A stretch of 64,000 nucleotides of DNA from Brachyhypopomus gauderio (GCF_052324685.1 NW_027506892.1:242817-306816), one strand, 5' to 3'. Numbered from the stretch's first letter, positions 10,203 to 22,489 are shown. Numbers and translations are program-made. Notes: generated by a model not told the origin, from the letters alone.

Positions 10203-10411
10203 GTAGGGTTAGGGAGGTAGGGTTAGGGAGGTAGGGTTAGGGAAGTAGGGTTAGGGAAGTAGGGTTAGGGAAGTAGGGTTAGGGAGGTAGGGTTAGGGAA
10301 GTAGGGTTAGGGAAGTAGGGTTAGGGAGGTAGGGTTAGGGAGGTAGGGTTAGGGAAGTAGGGTTAGGGAAGTAGGGTTAGGGAGGTAGGGTTAGGGAGGT
10401 AGGGTTAGGGA
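10203..10411. repeat. 13-bp minisatellite containing TTAGGG
   Basis: About 16 copies of GTAGGGTTAGGGA with an A/G variant at one site. Each unit contains the vertebrate telomere hexamer TTAGGG, but the period is 13, not 6. Confidence 0.95.
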
Positions 10412-10469
10412 AGTTTCAATTCTACCTTTTACCTAGTCTGATTGTGTGAATTGTGTGTGACTTGTGTAT

Positions 10470-10715
10470 TTGTGTGTTAACGGGCCGCCCAATGGAGGAT
10501 GGGTTCCCTTTTGAGTCTTGGTTCTCCCGAGGTTTCTTCCTATTCCCCACCATCATAGGGAGTTTTTCCTCGCCACTGTCGCCTTTGGCTTGCTCATTAG
10601 GGTTCTAGACCCATAGTATTGTTAACCTTGTAAATCCTGTAAAGCTGCTTTGCGACAACTTGAGTTGTTAAAAGCGCTATACAAATAAACTTTGATTGAT
10701 TGATTGAGATACGTA
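10470..10715 (+). mobile_element. LINE 3' end fragment
   Basis: Contains GGTTTCTTCCTATTCC, GTTTTTCCTCGCCACTGTC, AAGCTGCTTTGCGACAA and AAAGCGCTATACAAATAAA, followed by a (TTGA)n tail. Antisense relatives occur at 22265-22366 and 22530-22770. This is a common tail of fish non-LTR elements; the clade is not certain. Confidence 0.75.
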
Positions 10716-10793
10716 ATATCTCTTATTGGACTTTTTTGCTCATTATAGTTTAAATCAGCTAGAATTAAACACATTTCTGTTTTTGGTTAAAAT

Positions 10794-10969
10794 TAGAGGT
10801 GTCAATTCCAGGTTCCGAGATTAAAAGTCCTCACCAGGATTTTGCTCAGGCTTCCTGGATTGTGTTGATTCCACTAATTTTACCTGGATTGCTAATTAGA
10901 AAATCTAGCAAGCTTGAGCAAAATCCTGGTGAGGCCTTTTCATCTCAGAACCTGGAATTGACACCACTA
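10794..10969. mobile_element. Fold-back hAT MITE, 8-bp TSD
   Basis: Inverted arms of about 57 bp start TAGAGGTGTCAATTCC and, in the reverse complement of the right end, TAGTGGTGTCAATTCC. About four mismatches separate the arms. Target duplications GTTAAAAT lie at 10786-10793 and 10970-10977. The loop between the arms is about 60 bp. Confidence 0.9.
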
Positions 10970-11243
10970 GTTAAAATCTGTAATTGTGTAACCTGCCAGC
11001 ATGCAGCTGTCTATAACAATGCTGCATAAAACTAATTAGTGGTGAGATATGGCCATGTGCTTTACTGACGATCAGGAGTTCAGTGGGGAGACATGGAAGA
11101 TGAAGTGGGACAAGAGAGTCTGAGTAACATGAAGGTTGACAGATGCGCTGAACAAACAACTGGGTTTAAACCACTAGGGACCAGATCACCGCTGAGAGGC
11201 AGCACTAGCTAACAATTAACTGAACCGGAAAGCATGCACGCGT

Positions 11244-11245
<2 letters not shown>

Positions 11246-11316
<71 letters not shown>
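11246..11316. repeat. (CA)n microsatellite
   Basis: About 35 uninterrupted CA units. Confidence 0.97.
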
Positions 11317-11318
<2 letters not shown>

Positions 11319-11470
11319 ACATCAGTCGAATGTTTGTTTATCACACATACTCGCATATAGTCTCCAAGACAGCGAGGTGAAACAGGATACAAGACAGTGT
11401 TTTAACACTCAGAAAGAGAAGCCTTTTGTCTTTATTTAAATAATTAGATTTAGATGAAGCTGGAATATTT

Positions 11471-11472
<2 letters not shown>

Positions 11473-11510
<38 letters not shown>
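11473..11510. repeat. (CA)n microsatellite
   Basis: About 19 CA units. Confidence 0.95.
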
Positions 11511-11511
<1 letters not shown>

Positions 11512-11608
11512 GTGATGGGAGACACGCAGACTCCCCACCGGCGGTTGTGCTTGACAACAAAGAAGAGCCCACTCCCAGGGGACCATCCTGCCCTCTCTAC
11601 ACACTCAT

Positions 11609-11611
11609 TAC

Positions 11612-11645
<34 letters not shown>

Positions 11646-11700
11646 GTTGTGTGTGTGTGTATATATGTGTGTGTGAGTGTGTGTGTGTGTATGAGAGTGA
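11609..11700. repeat. (ATC)n then (TG)n compound microsatellite
   Basis: About 12 ATC units (11609-11645), then an imperfect TG tract with TATATA interruptions. Confidence 0.95.
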
Positions 11701-11821
11701 GAGAGACCTCCCTCTGGTGCCTCACCTAGTGTAACCTAAGCTCACATTACCACCATCTTTCCCTGGTACGTCCAGGCCGTCTGGCTACTGGTTCCAAGTC
11801 GTTTGTGTCCACTGGTTTGCT

Positions 11822-12515
11822 GCTGAGAGGACAGGAGAGACTGGTACTGCTCACACTGAGAGGACAGGAGAGACTGGTACTGCTCACACTGAGAGAACAG
11901 GAGAGACTGGTACTGCTCACACTGAGAGGACAGGAGAGACTGGTACTGCTCACACTGAGAGGACAGGAGATACTGGTACTGCTCACACTGAGAGAACAGG
12001 AGAGACTGGCACTGCTCACACTGAGAGGACAGGAGAGACTGGTACTGCTCACACTGAGAGGACAGGAGAGACTGGTACTGCTCACACTGAGAGAACAGGA
12101 GAGACTGGTACTGCTCACACTGAGAGAACAGGAGAGACTGGTACTGCTCACACTGAGAGAACAGGAGAGACTGGTACTGCTCACACTGAGAGGACAGGAG
12201 AGACTGGTACTGCTCACACTGAGAGGACAGGAGAGACTGGTACTGCTCACACTGAGAGGACAGGAGAGACTGGCACTGCTCACACTGAGAGAACAGGAGA
12301 GACTGGTACTGCTCACACTGAGAGAACAGGAGAGACTGGTACTGCTCACACTGAGAGGACAGGAGAGACTGGTACTGCTCACACTGAGAGGACAGGAGAG
12401 ACTGGTACTGCTCACACTGAGAGGACAGGAGAGACTGGCACTGCTCACACTGAGAGGACAGGAGAGACTGGCACTGCTCACACTGAGAGGACAGGAGAGA
12501 CTGGTACTGCTCACT
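11822..12515. repeat. 33-bp minisatellite, about 21 copies
   Basis: Unit contains GAGAGGACAGGAGAGACTGG and TACTGCTCACACT. Variants are mostly GGACAGG/GAACAGG and GGTAC/GGCAC. Because 33 is divisible by 3, frames stay open on both strands (LRGQERLVLLT on plus; CEQYQSLLSSQ and VSSTSLSCPLS on minus). No start context, splice signal or homology supports a gene. Confidence 0.95.
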
Positions 12516-13612
12516 GAGACTGGACACACATGCACGACAGCAGCAGCGTCTGACAACAGTAGCAGCAGCACAAGTGATCCTGACTGTCATGAAAACACTC
12601 TGGTGCAGCATTGGTGGAGATGCAGGTAGAAGCATCAGACATGTTGGGATTTCAGTTGAGATTATAAACCCCCCATCACTATAACCCCCCCCCCCCCCCA
12701 TCACTAAAGGCCTTTCAGATTTACATTTACAGGCACATCACTCATAAATAAAGCAGACACATCTGACAATGAGACAATGAGAGACTTGCTACCCATGGTT
12801 TTGTAGGAAAGAGCTTTTCTATTAACACTTAAATACATTTTTATTTCTATCTACTCAATGATTTACTGAAGTCATTTGTTCAGCACAACTCAACGTGACT
12901 GGTGTTAGCCATTGGCATTTATGAATCTGAATTTCTTGTTAGTGAGATGTGCTACACTGTTACAGTGATGAATATTAAAACACCTCATTCATTGCTTCAA
13001 ATGTGATTGTCATCATAACGAACATAAAACCCATTTGAAATTTATAACAGTGATGACTGAGGTGTGTTTTCATGGGTGTGAAGGGATTCCAGATGCTAAT
13101 AATATGCACTAGATTGGACCAATCAGAGTTCATCTTCACCCACAGGACCAGCCCACTGTGGCCAGGATGGGAGTGATGTTGTTTCAGGGTCCTGCAGCTG
13201 TGAACGAAGGTGAAGGTTAAATGTTCTGGTGAAGGTAAATAATCGCTCTATACTACACCCAGTGGCAGCCAGAACACTGTAGCACAGCGCATGAAAGTAA
13301 AATAAAAAAACTAATGATATATTCAGCCCATTCCTTCAGTTCTCTTACTGTCACGCTCCCTCCCTCTCTCCCCCACTCCTCTCTCCTCTCCTCTCCTCTC
13401 TCCCCCTCTCCTCTCTCTCTCCTCTCTCCCGCACAGCCGAGGGGGCACGATGCTGTCGGGGTCATGATTAATGGAAAATGACTCGTTGGTGTGTGCTCCA
13501 GGCTCCCTAGCTAATCTTTTAGGGTGGTGTGTGTCACATGCTTATGTTCCTTTATCGGTACCAGACTCTCTCACTCTCTTGCACGCACACACACGAGCAC
13601 ACATGCATAAAA

Positions 13613-13656
<44 letters not shown>

Positions 13657-13942
13657 AGCTGCAAATGCATTAGGGGGTTGTTGGGGATTTTTGAGCTTCT
13701 TTGAAGGCATCAAGAGGGAAAGTGGCGGTGTTTCCTGGGTGCATTAGCATGCTGCCTTTAGGAGGGATGGGGTTTGGGACTGTGCTGTGTGTATTAATAT
13801 TAATTGCATTGTGTGCTGAAATTAAGGATGATCTTTAGTGACATAAAACCTTCTAAACCATCTGTTCAGTACTGTGTATGAACAAATTCTCACCTCTCTC
13901 CTTCTCTCTTCCTTGTGAGGACCAACTAAATTTCCCAGGTCA

Positions 13943-13992
<50 letters not shown>

Positions 13993-14220
13993 CTGTACTG
14001 GTGTCTTGGGGGTAAGGGCCTTTGTGCCTGAGTGTGCTCCTGAATGACGTCCACAAGCATACTGGGACGATCAGTGTGAAAAGACACAACACAAAGGAAA
14101 CACCATGGGACACGAAAACCTTCCAGTTCGCTCAGAACAACTCACACATTTCAGTCAGTTTCCAAAAGCAACTATTTTACTAGGGATTTGAGAGAAGGTT
14201 GTGGAGAATGATGTCCCTGA
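12516..14220. other. Mostly unique sequence with microsatellites
   Basis: Holds C14 at 12686-12699, a CT-rich tract at 13370-13430, (CA)n at 13615-13651 and 13947-13988. No exon recognised. A homopyrimidine block at 13370-13430 is the only skewed segment. Confidence 0.5.
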
Positions 14221-14236
14221 TAGTTCTATGTGTGTG

Positions 14237-14237
<1 letters not shown>

Positions 14238-14321
<84 letters not shown>
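14238..14321. repeat. (AT)n-(AG)n compound microsatellite
   Basis: About 25 AT units followed by about 16 GA units. Confidence 0.97.
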
Positions 14322-14324
<3 letters not shown>

Positions 14325-15280
14325 GGAATGTGTGTATATTTCGGAATGGAGGGGAGAAGAAAGCGTGTTGCTCGAGGGTGTTTCAGATTGAGGTGACGTC
14401 GTCCAAGCTCCGGTAATTGTCCAGCGCTCCCGCTGCTCCCGTCGCACGCGCCTCTCCGCCCAAATTACTTTTTCTCTCCCGCGTGGGCCGCAGACACGTG
14501 ACAGGTAATTAGTTAGCAACCGCACGGCTGCCGGAGTCTGGTGTGTTCAGCTCAGTCCCGCACTAAAACAGTTCCTGCGTTATCACAGGTTGCCCTTTCA
14601 GGGAAAATGTAGGCTTTGGACCACTCGGTTATCAGACTCCTTCAGAACTTTGCCACACTTTGTTACCTGACATGGACTTTGTTAAAGTTTATGCGAAAAT
14701 GCCTTTAGTTGGCGCAAATGCGAAATGCCTTTAGTTGGCGCAAAAGTTTTTGTCTTATGAATGCCTGTTATCTACTTTCTTTTACTTATTCCAAATTACC
14801 TAATCAGATGCAAAATACGGCTTCATTATAGCCAAAGTCTCGGCTCCTTGCGCTGGACCCTCATGGCGCAGTCAGCACAGGTCTCAGATCACACACTGGC
14901 GCACAGGTTCACCAGCACAAAGCTGCCTGGCCACCAGTAATGAACTCGTCAACTTCGCCTTAGCTGAGCAGACGTTTCAATAGCTAACGAACCTCAAACA
15001 ATCAGACTGGAAAGCGAACCATATGGCTCGACAGCGACGGACAAAGCGGCACTTGAGACGGCCAGGACGAGCCAAACGGGACATAGCAACCAGTCTCTGG
15101 TCTTTTGTGGCCGTCTCTCTCTAACGGAGAAAGCGGGTTAATTAGACTTTGCTGGCTATTCACCACTGCCCAAACGACATGCTAGATAGGATAAGATAAT
15201 TTGTCAAAGGTCAACAGCCCGCCTGAAAAACTTCTGATCGTCCAGCAAGACACTGACAATGCAGCATCGGCAGATATTTT
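14322..15280. other. GC-richer unique block, function unknown
   Basis: The segment at about 14390-14540 is GC- and CpG-richer than its surroundings and includes CACGTG near 14493. It might be a regulatory element or an unrecognised first exon. No coding homology seen in either strand. Confidence 0.35.
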
Positions 15281-15284
15281 ACTA

Positions 15285-15440
15285 TGGGTCTTCTAATACA
15301 GACCTGCTACGGGTGTTCTAATAAAGACCTGCTACTGGTCTTCTAATACAGGCCCACTACGGGTCTTCTAATACAGACCCACTATGGGTCTTCTAATACA
15401 GACACTGCTACGGGTCTTCTAATACAGACCTGCTATGGGA
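15285..15440. repeat. 24/25-bp minisatellite, about 6 copies
   Basis: Unit GGTCTTCTAATACAGACC followed by TGCTACG or CACTACG. Confidence 0.85.
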
Positions 15441-17560
15441 GGCTTTCAACAGACACTTATGAAAGCACAACGCATGGCCTAATGCAAATGTGAATTACAA
15501 AATATGTTCTTAAAGCCGTGCGTTTATAACGATCGAACACAACGGGTTTTAAAGTTGCCACTGATGGTTATTTATGCATCGCGTAAATTTGCTGTGACAG
15601 TAAAAGGCTACAAACGTGTTTTATGACCCGAGTCTCTATTACACTCCATAATGGCAATCCGTGACAAGCAGACAGTACAAGGAGCAAAACTCTCAAAAAT
15701 GCACAATACCTAGTTTTCATGAGCGTGAAAACCACACGGGCTACGTTTAAAATCTGGGCCGTCAAGCAGACCTATCCGAGCCTAATATAACTGCCTGCGT
15801 TTGAAGTCTTTAAATGACCAGGTCTGCTTAGAGGTCTTACAGCACTCGCGTATAATGGTGGTTGTTCACGAGGAACATCTGTTTTGTGGAAGTCACGTGC
15901 AGACACATGTTTACAACGGTCACGTGTCATATCTCAAATTATGGGGAACAGTTTTGAGTGTACTCTGGTTAATGCGTCTATGAATTATTTATAAGCAATA
16001 TTACCTAGCCACTACCTAAAGTCATTTTTATGCACATTTAATGTTCATCAACATTTTAAAAATATTTCCCACATGTAATTACAAATGTGCAGTGATGAAA
16101 ACACTTCTGAGCTTAGCGGTTGAACAAATTTCATGGTGAATTCACATCGGAACTTCTTCGTCCACATGACGCAGTTTCACATTTTGGGAAGAGTGACCTT
16201 AAAGCTAAAGAAAGAAAATGCCTAAATCACAACAATAAATTCCCACACTTTCATCTTTGTTTGAGCTAAATAAAAGAGAAAGGTTAATTCTCCAGCAGGG
16301 AGACAGAGCAGAGGGAAAACTGAAATGACAACCACAGAATGCTGAAGCATCACTGGCCTCTCTCAATACCATCTTAGTGTGCTGATGCTCAAGCCAAGAT
16401 GTCTTTAAAGAAATCATAAGAGCTTTTCTGGAGCTCAACAAACAGTCTTTATATTGTGGGTCTGAGACCGGGAGCAGTGACCCTCTGTGAGCCTGGGGCC
16501 TGTTCCCCTGAACACCCATGTCGAAAGAAACAAAAAGATGCATTAATGAAGAAAAGAAGAAGAAAATACCCCCCCTCCCCCAAAGTAGACAGCGATTAGT
16601 AATTTGCTTAGTGTGACATGGAAGGAAGATATAGAAAGAGTGGAGTTAAAGAATGGAAGAAAAGCAGAGTGGAGTTAAAGAGAAAAAGAGAAAATAAAAA
16701 CTTAAATATAGCATGAAAGTGTGAGGGTCTGTTTATGAGACAACTGCTTACTGCTGAGGTTTGGGGGGCTGTGGGTGGAGGAAGGCGGGGGTGGAGGTGG
16801 GGGGTGGAGGAAGGCGGGGGTGGAGGTGGGGGGTAGGGAAGAGAAAGCGAGTGAGGAAGAGCAATCATGTATGCTTGCAAACAAGGCTGGGGGGTTGAAT
16901 GTCTCCTGGGTGTCTGACGAGAGCTGAGGAGCACAGCGAGCTCACCCCTGCAGAGCATCATTGTGTGGGCACAGCGTACCTACACCAACTGGTCCACACA
17001 GCCCCAATAAGGAGAAGGGCTGGGCGGGGCAAGGCTGGAATAGGTGGGGCTTGGCAGGGCGGGGCTAGGCTGGGTATTATCTCTGTTACTGTTCATAGCA
17101 GACTGAGGTAGATCATCACTTTGAAAGCAGCCCATTGTAATGGCATCATCTCTGATGTTTGGGGGGGGGGGATATCAGGGCTGATCTGACCAAGCCCTGG
17201 CTGTCTGTACACACCTGCTGGCCCTTTACTGTGGTGATGTAGCAGGATGGTTGAGGAAACAAGAGAATAAACATATTACTGTCAGATGAACTGTTAATGT
17301 AATACACTCAATAAAACAAGTTACTTCATACCATAGAACATATTTAAAAGTGAACAGTTTTGGGGATCAATTTCTGAGCAGAATATTTAATTGACTGAGA
17401 ATGGTACTAAACATTTTTGCAAAATTAACCTAATGACTGCAACAAATACCTCAACAAATATTAAGATTTCTTAGAAGGAAGACATTTAAAGCTAATCCAT
17501 CAGCTTTTTGCAGATTGAGGCGAAATCCATTGCGCTCTGAATTTGACAATAAGAGAGAGA
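15441..17560. other. Unique sequence without recognised gene
   Basis: No exon, RNA gene or element end recognised. A G-rich 32-bp tandem duplication with GGAGGAAGGCGGGGGTGG lies at 16770-16840, and several GGGGC(A)GGGC tracts near 17010-17070. Confidence 0.4.
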
Positions 17561-17561
17561 G

Positions 17562-17637
17562 ACATAGAGAGAGAGAGAGAAGGAGAGAGGGAGGGAGGGA
17601 GGGAGGGAGGGAGGGAGGGAGGGAGGGAGGGAGGGAA
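17562..17637. repeat. (GA)n-(GGGA)n microsatellite
   Basis: GA tract then about 12 GGGA units. Confidence 0.95.
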
Positions 17638-17765
17638 GAATCTCCCAGAGGGAACATGTTTGCACTGCCTCCCTTTCCTTCCCGTTCACTCATTCTCAGT
17701 CTGCGGGCTGCCTGCACACTCCACAGATAGGTCTGCGTTCAGCAGAAGGTCTGGACTACCTCTCT

Positions 17766-17766
<1 letters not shown>

Positions 17767-17812
<46 letters not shown>
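17767..17812. repeat. (CA)n microsatellite
   Basis: About 22 CA units. Confidence 0.95.
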
Positions 17813-17814
<2 letters not shown>

Positions 17815-18780
17815 ACACATGTTCATACCTTACTTACCTGACTCAGAGCAAGGAAACACTTTCTCAAGTCCTGTTTAGTGAGAGAGAAAAGAGACATAGA
17901 AAGAGAGAGATAAAGAAGGGTAAACACACTCAGCAGTGTTGCTGCAGAGACAAGAGGCGAAAAGAAAGAAAAGGATGGACTGAATACAGGAGGAGGAAAT
18001 ACATCCAGTGAAAGAAAAGAGAGACAGAGACTTTGAAATCATTTACTTACAAAGAGGCTGAAACAGATCTCACCTCAAAGAACTCAGGTAAGAGTTCTCT
18101 CTTACCCTTCTCTCTCTCTCTCTGTCTCTCCCTCTCTCTCAACAATCTAGCTCTCTTTATTTCTCTTTCTCTGTCCAACATGTGCTGTCACCTGTCAGTC
18201 TTGTTCCCCCTTAGTTCTACACTCCTCTCAGCACTGCACTAAACCGCCTAGCCGAGACTTTCACACTTTGTTCGGTGGTTGTCTGTCATCTCTGTTTGTG
18301 TTGTTCTGGAGCAGCTGGTTGATATCATGAGGTTTTGCTGGTATATATGTGCCCAACAGCTGCTTCCTTAATGTGGGTTGTGTTATGATCCAGCGTGGCA
18401 CTCCGTTAAATTATGTTCAATGAAGCCATATGAGGTGTGAGGTGTGAATGAAAATGTGTGTGTGTGTGTGTGTATGTAGTGGGAGCTTGTGTGAGTGGGA
18501 TAACGCTATCTGTTGAACGAGCTAAGCCAGTGCTTTGGCTGAGGTTACAGGAGTTAACCAGATTTGAGAAGCTGACCCATTTATATCTCAGCACTTTGTA
18601 GTTGTTGACCCAAAATCTAAAAGAGGCCAATATGATTTTCCTCAGCCCCAAAAAACATTTAGCTATTTTACAGTAAGGTCTCATCACAACACTTACACAT
18701 CATGGAAGGGTATGAATTCACAAACTGTGTGCTTTTACAACATTTAATGAAAGTAATGGCATTCACACCCACACCCACAC
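17813..18780. other. Unique sequence, possible noncoding exon donor
   Basis: A purine-rich stretch ends AACTCAG followed by GTAAGAG near 18088, a full donor consensus. This would fit a noncoding 5' exon of a plus-strand gene, for example the sulfotransferase 27 kb away. That is speculation. Nothing else recognised. Confidence 0.25.
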
Positions 18781-18792
18781 ACCCCCCCCCCC

Positions 18793-18830
<38 letters not shown>
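18781..18830. repeat. C-run and (CA)n microsatellite
   Basis: C13 followed by about 18 CA units. Confidence 0.95.
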
Positions 18831-18831
<1 letters not shown>

Positions 18832-19089
18832 ACTGATCTTTTTTTTAGCTTTGCATTCTTTCAGGGTCCTAATCACCTCAGGCCCGCAGTGCATTATGGG
18901 GCATTAGAGAACAAGACATGTAAATAATAAACATCATAATTTATGAGCAAAACAAACTGTTTCTCTGCTGAAATGTAATGGACTTTACATTACATTTACA
19001 TTACAGTGTGTTTACTGCATTTACTACTACTACTCAACTAGAGAGAGAGAGAGAGGGAGCACAGAGGGAGAGTGATAGCACAATAGCTA

Positions 19090-19093
<4 letters not shown>

Positions 19094-19170
<77 letters not shown>
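19094..19170. repeat. (TA)n microsatellite
   Basis: About 38 TA units preceded by a short GA tract at 19040-19055. Confidence 0.97.
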
Positions 19171-19171
<1 letters not shown>

Positions 19172-20180
19172 TAAAGAACACCACACAGTGTCAGCATTCA
19201 CCAGTCAGACGCTCAGCTCCCAATGAAAGAACCTCCAACACCATCTAGAGTGTTTACAGGCTGGGATGATTGAAAAGCTTTGTGTGGACACCCATGTATG
19301 AGTCTTTGTTAAAGGTGGATTCTTCATAACAGCACAGCACACTGCATGCTTTAAATAACTTAAACTGCTATTAATAACTTACAGTGTATGCTTTAAATGC
19401 ATTAAATATATGCAAAATGAATATTTATTGAATTTATGTATTTTGCAGAATTTGTTTAAAACTAAAACATAGACTACACTTACACAGCAGATAGAAGTAA
19501 AAATTTACTACTTAAAAAATACAATTGGGTACATTGTTTTAATTTTGTCAGTAATAATTAGTTCCTGTTTTGTATTTTTAATCAGTTTTAAAAGCCAGGC
19601 TATATGTAACACTAATAAAGATAGGTATTTCTAGTTAGGGTTTTATAGACACCACTTGTATTATTACTAAACCAGTATCGATTTAGTCATTAAAGCCATA
19701 CATGTTGAGTTATTGTGCTATAATGAAGGTTGGTGCTAGAATTCAGCACTGAAAACTTTTCTGTCGGGCAATATATCTGTTTAAAGAACTTTGTTGTTTA
19801 TGTGTGCTAGATAAGGATGTGTAGAGGAGTAAGAGAGTCACTCTGGATAACAATGGATAACAAACTGTCAAACATGTAAATGTTAGTAGTGAGAGAAAAC
19901 ATTTAAATGAATTATTGATTAACTTAAAACACCTCAGGACACTGAATTAATGTGTCTCCCAAAATTAATTAGGCTGACTTAATTTAAAAGCAAAAAATTG
20001 TAAATCTACATTCATATTCTTTGTATGAATACAGTTTTCCAGTAAAACAACAATTATTTTTACTCAGAGCTGGTGTACAGTCAGCAAGAATTTTGCATAC
20101 ATGTGACCTGACACACTGAGGAAATAATCACAGTACCATATATATAATCAAATAGCACCTTATGTGGAAGTGTTGATTCA
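19171..20180. other. AT-rich unique sequence
   Basis: No gene or element recognised. Confidence 0.4.
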
Positions 20181-20187
20181 CTGTGTG

Positions 20188-20255
20188 CACACACACATAC
20201 GCACTCACACACACACATACACACCCACGGGCACTCACACACACCCACACATACG

Positions 20256-20297
<42 letters not shown>

Positions 20298-20516
20298 CAC
20301 ACACACCAGCACACGCATACACACACACACGAGCGCACACACACACACACACACACGAGTACACACACACGCATACACACACACACAAGTACACAAACAC
20401 ACACACACACACACACACACGAGTACACACACACACACACACACACACCAGCACACGCATACACACACCAGCACACGCATACACACACACACGAGCACAC
20501 GCGCACACACACACAG
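20188..20516. repeat. (CA)n-rich minisatellite
   Basis: CA tract with irregular GAGTACACACA, CCAGCACACG and GAGCGCACA interruptions. Open frames on both strands are low-complexity. Confidence 0.95.
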
Positions 20517-20650
20517 CAAGGATGTTGAGTGTGTTCGAGTCCTGAACAGCTCAGACTCCCCATTGAATGACTGAAGGGTTGAACTGGTGTGACTCCTTAT
20601 CTTAGGCCGGACCCTGATCATGGGTCTTTTGCGAATGATCCATATGTTTA

Positions 20651-20780
20651 CAGTTTTTTACAATTGCTAACACTCATTTATCAATACTAGAGATACATTT
20701 TCAAAACTCTAAACACAGCAACACGTTTACCTCATACAAATAGCCAAATAGTTAATATCCTGTTTAAAAGCGCATTTTCT
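20651..20780 (+). mobile_element. IS630-like transposon, terminal fragment (type B)
   Basis: Begins TA|CAGTTTTTTACAATTGC. The same roughly 130-bp fragment recurs at 24570-24700. Here it is interrupted at a TA by the type A element. Confidence 0.65.
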
Positions 20781-21699
20781 TACAGTTTTTTGCAGATGCT
20801 AAGACCCAATTTATGAAACTATGTCTCTTTTGTCAAAACTTAACACACAGCAGCCTCTGCTACACACACAACAGGTAAAACATCTCAGACTTTTGGAAAA
20901 AGTACACACTTCAACCAAAATATTATTACATCTAAACTCTACACACAAATATCAGATGATTAGTCTTTCATATATGTGACTACACACTGAAGTGACAAAT
21001 GGAAAACACGACTACCATGTGTTTGAGTGTTTAGTTTGTAGTCTGCTGTGAAGGTCTGTCAGAGGTCTCACATATACATGAATATTCACAAATATTGAGG
21101 TTATTTCTGCATAATCAGTACATTTACACCATAACGTTAACCGCAATTACAAGGGGAAGTTTTTTTTTTTGGTTTTGCGTGAACATTACAGCAACACATG
21201 CTGTATATACTGTAAACACATGGACAACAAAACAGACAAAATAAGCTCAAGCTTCCTCCATCACCTGCTGAATGTATTTGCACTGGGGGGGTTGGCGACC
21301 ACCTCCATGACAAAAAGAACTCAACAGTAATGGAGAGTTTGGTGGAGATGAATCACAACAAATCGTGGCTGTTCAGTGAACCAGTTTGTACTTGAGCAGC
21401 CCGGTGCAAACTTGCTTTATCCCAGATGACCACAAACCTGGACTGTTCTGGTTCATCCCCCTGGTGATGGAGAATGAGTGTGTTGTGTTCTGTGTTGAAG
21501 AAGGTGATGATGTGCATAGTGTTGTAGGGACCAAGAGTGGTATGATGATGAGTGGCAAATTCATAACACAGTTGTTTCACACTGTCACTGGCCCAGTCCG
21601 GTTAGACTCACTGAATGGATGTTGCTGATGGTGACGTGGTCAGTAATGATGTGCTGTTGTAGTTGTTGGAAACGTATGCAGTTGTTTGCTCTGACTATA

Positions 21700-22105
21700 T
21701 TGATGATGACTATTCTCTGTCCTGGCTGTTGGATGTTGGAACGATCTTCCATTAGCTGCTAGGACTGCAGAGTCTATTGCTATCTTCAAGCGTAGACTGA
21801 AGACCCACCTGTTTGTTGAGTTCTTACCAGAGCACTAATTCAGCTGATACCACTTGCCGTTGTTCTTAAATTGTATGTCTGTCTATGGTTATTTGTGCTT
21901 CTTGGCAAACGTTTAACTTGCAAAACACTAGGTAATGACATTGACTCCTGTAGTTTAGTAGTAGTCTGACTCAATGGTATCTTGAATTCTGGCCTATTTG
22001 TACTATTTCCTAGGATGAATTCTGTGATCAGATGCAAAAGCACTTTGTAAGTTGCTCTGGATAAGAGCGTCTGCTAAATGCCGTAAATGTAAATGTAAAT
22101 GATGG
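21700..22105 (+). mobile_element. L2-type LINE 3' end
   Basis: Encodes a WNDLP-like, FKRRLKTHLF tail typical of fish L2 reverse transcriptase C-termini (a frameshift is likely near 21745). It is followed by GTTGCTCTGGATAAGAGC, GTCTGCTAAATG and a (GTAAAT)n end. Inserted in the type A transposon. Confidence 0.8.
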
Positions 22106-22139
22106 TCTCTTTCTGTTCTGAGGTGGATAGACACCCACC

Positions 22140-22245
22140 AAGGGGTAGTCTAGTACATGATGTAGTATGTATAGAGGGGTAGTCTAGTACATGATGTAGT
22201 ATGTATAGAGGGGTAGTCTAGTACAAGATGTAGTATGTATAGAGG
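22140..22245. repeat. 34-bp minisatellite, about 3 copies
   Basis: Unit GGGGTAGTCTAGTACATG plus ATGTAGTATGTATAGA. Same unit, inverted and expanded, at 27590-28130. Confidence 0.9.
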
Positions 22246-22264
22246 ACAGGTCTACTTATCTATT

Positions 22265-22366
22265 CAAATCAAATCAAATCAAATTTTATTTATATAGCGC
22301 TTTTTACAACAGTTGTTGTCACAAAGCAGCTTTACAAGTGCTGAGTCCTAGCCCCCAGTGAGCAAG
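22265..22366 (-). mobile_element. LINE 3' tail, antisense, with short TSD
   Basis: Begins (AAATC)n then TTATTTATATAGCGC. Target duplication CTATT at 22260-22264 and 22367-22371. The uninterrupted site is visible in the related copy near 27570. Confidence 0.8.
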
Positions 22367-22489
22367 CTATTCTCATTTTGAATTGTCTGGATGATGCTAC
22401 AGTGTAGCAACACAGATAAGGTTGGACCCTTTGCCTCCAGAAAACCCAATGCATGCTTGACCACATGGTCAACCAGAGTGGCTCTGATC

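Noticed and set aside
10203-10411. True interstitial telomere
   Set aside because: The period is 13 bp with a GTA/GAA spacer, not 6 bp.
11742-12704. 320-codon Gln/Ser/Cys repeat frame on minus and 274-codon Leu/Gln/Glu repeat frame on plus
   Set aside because: Both come from the same 33-bp tandem unit, which is open in several frames. No gene-like features outside the array.
20188-20516. Cysteine-rich frames (CVCVCVC) on minus
   Set aside because: Translation of (CA)n/(TG)n. The same pattern occurs at 145, 8610, 23241, 33031, 36590, 37253 and 43376.
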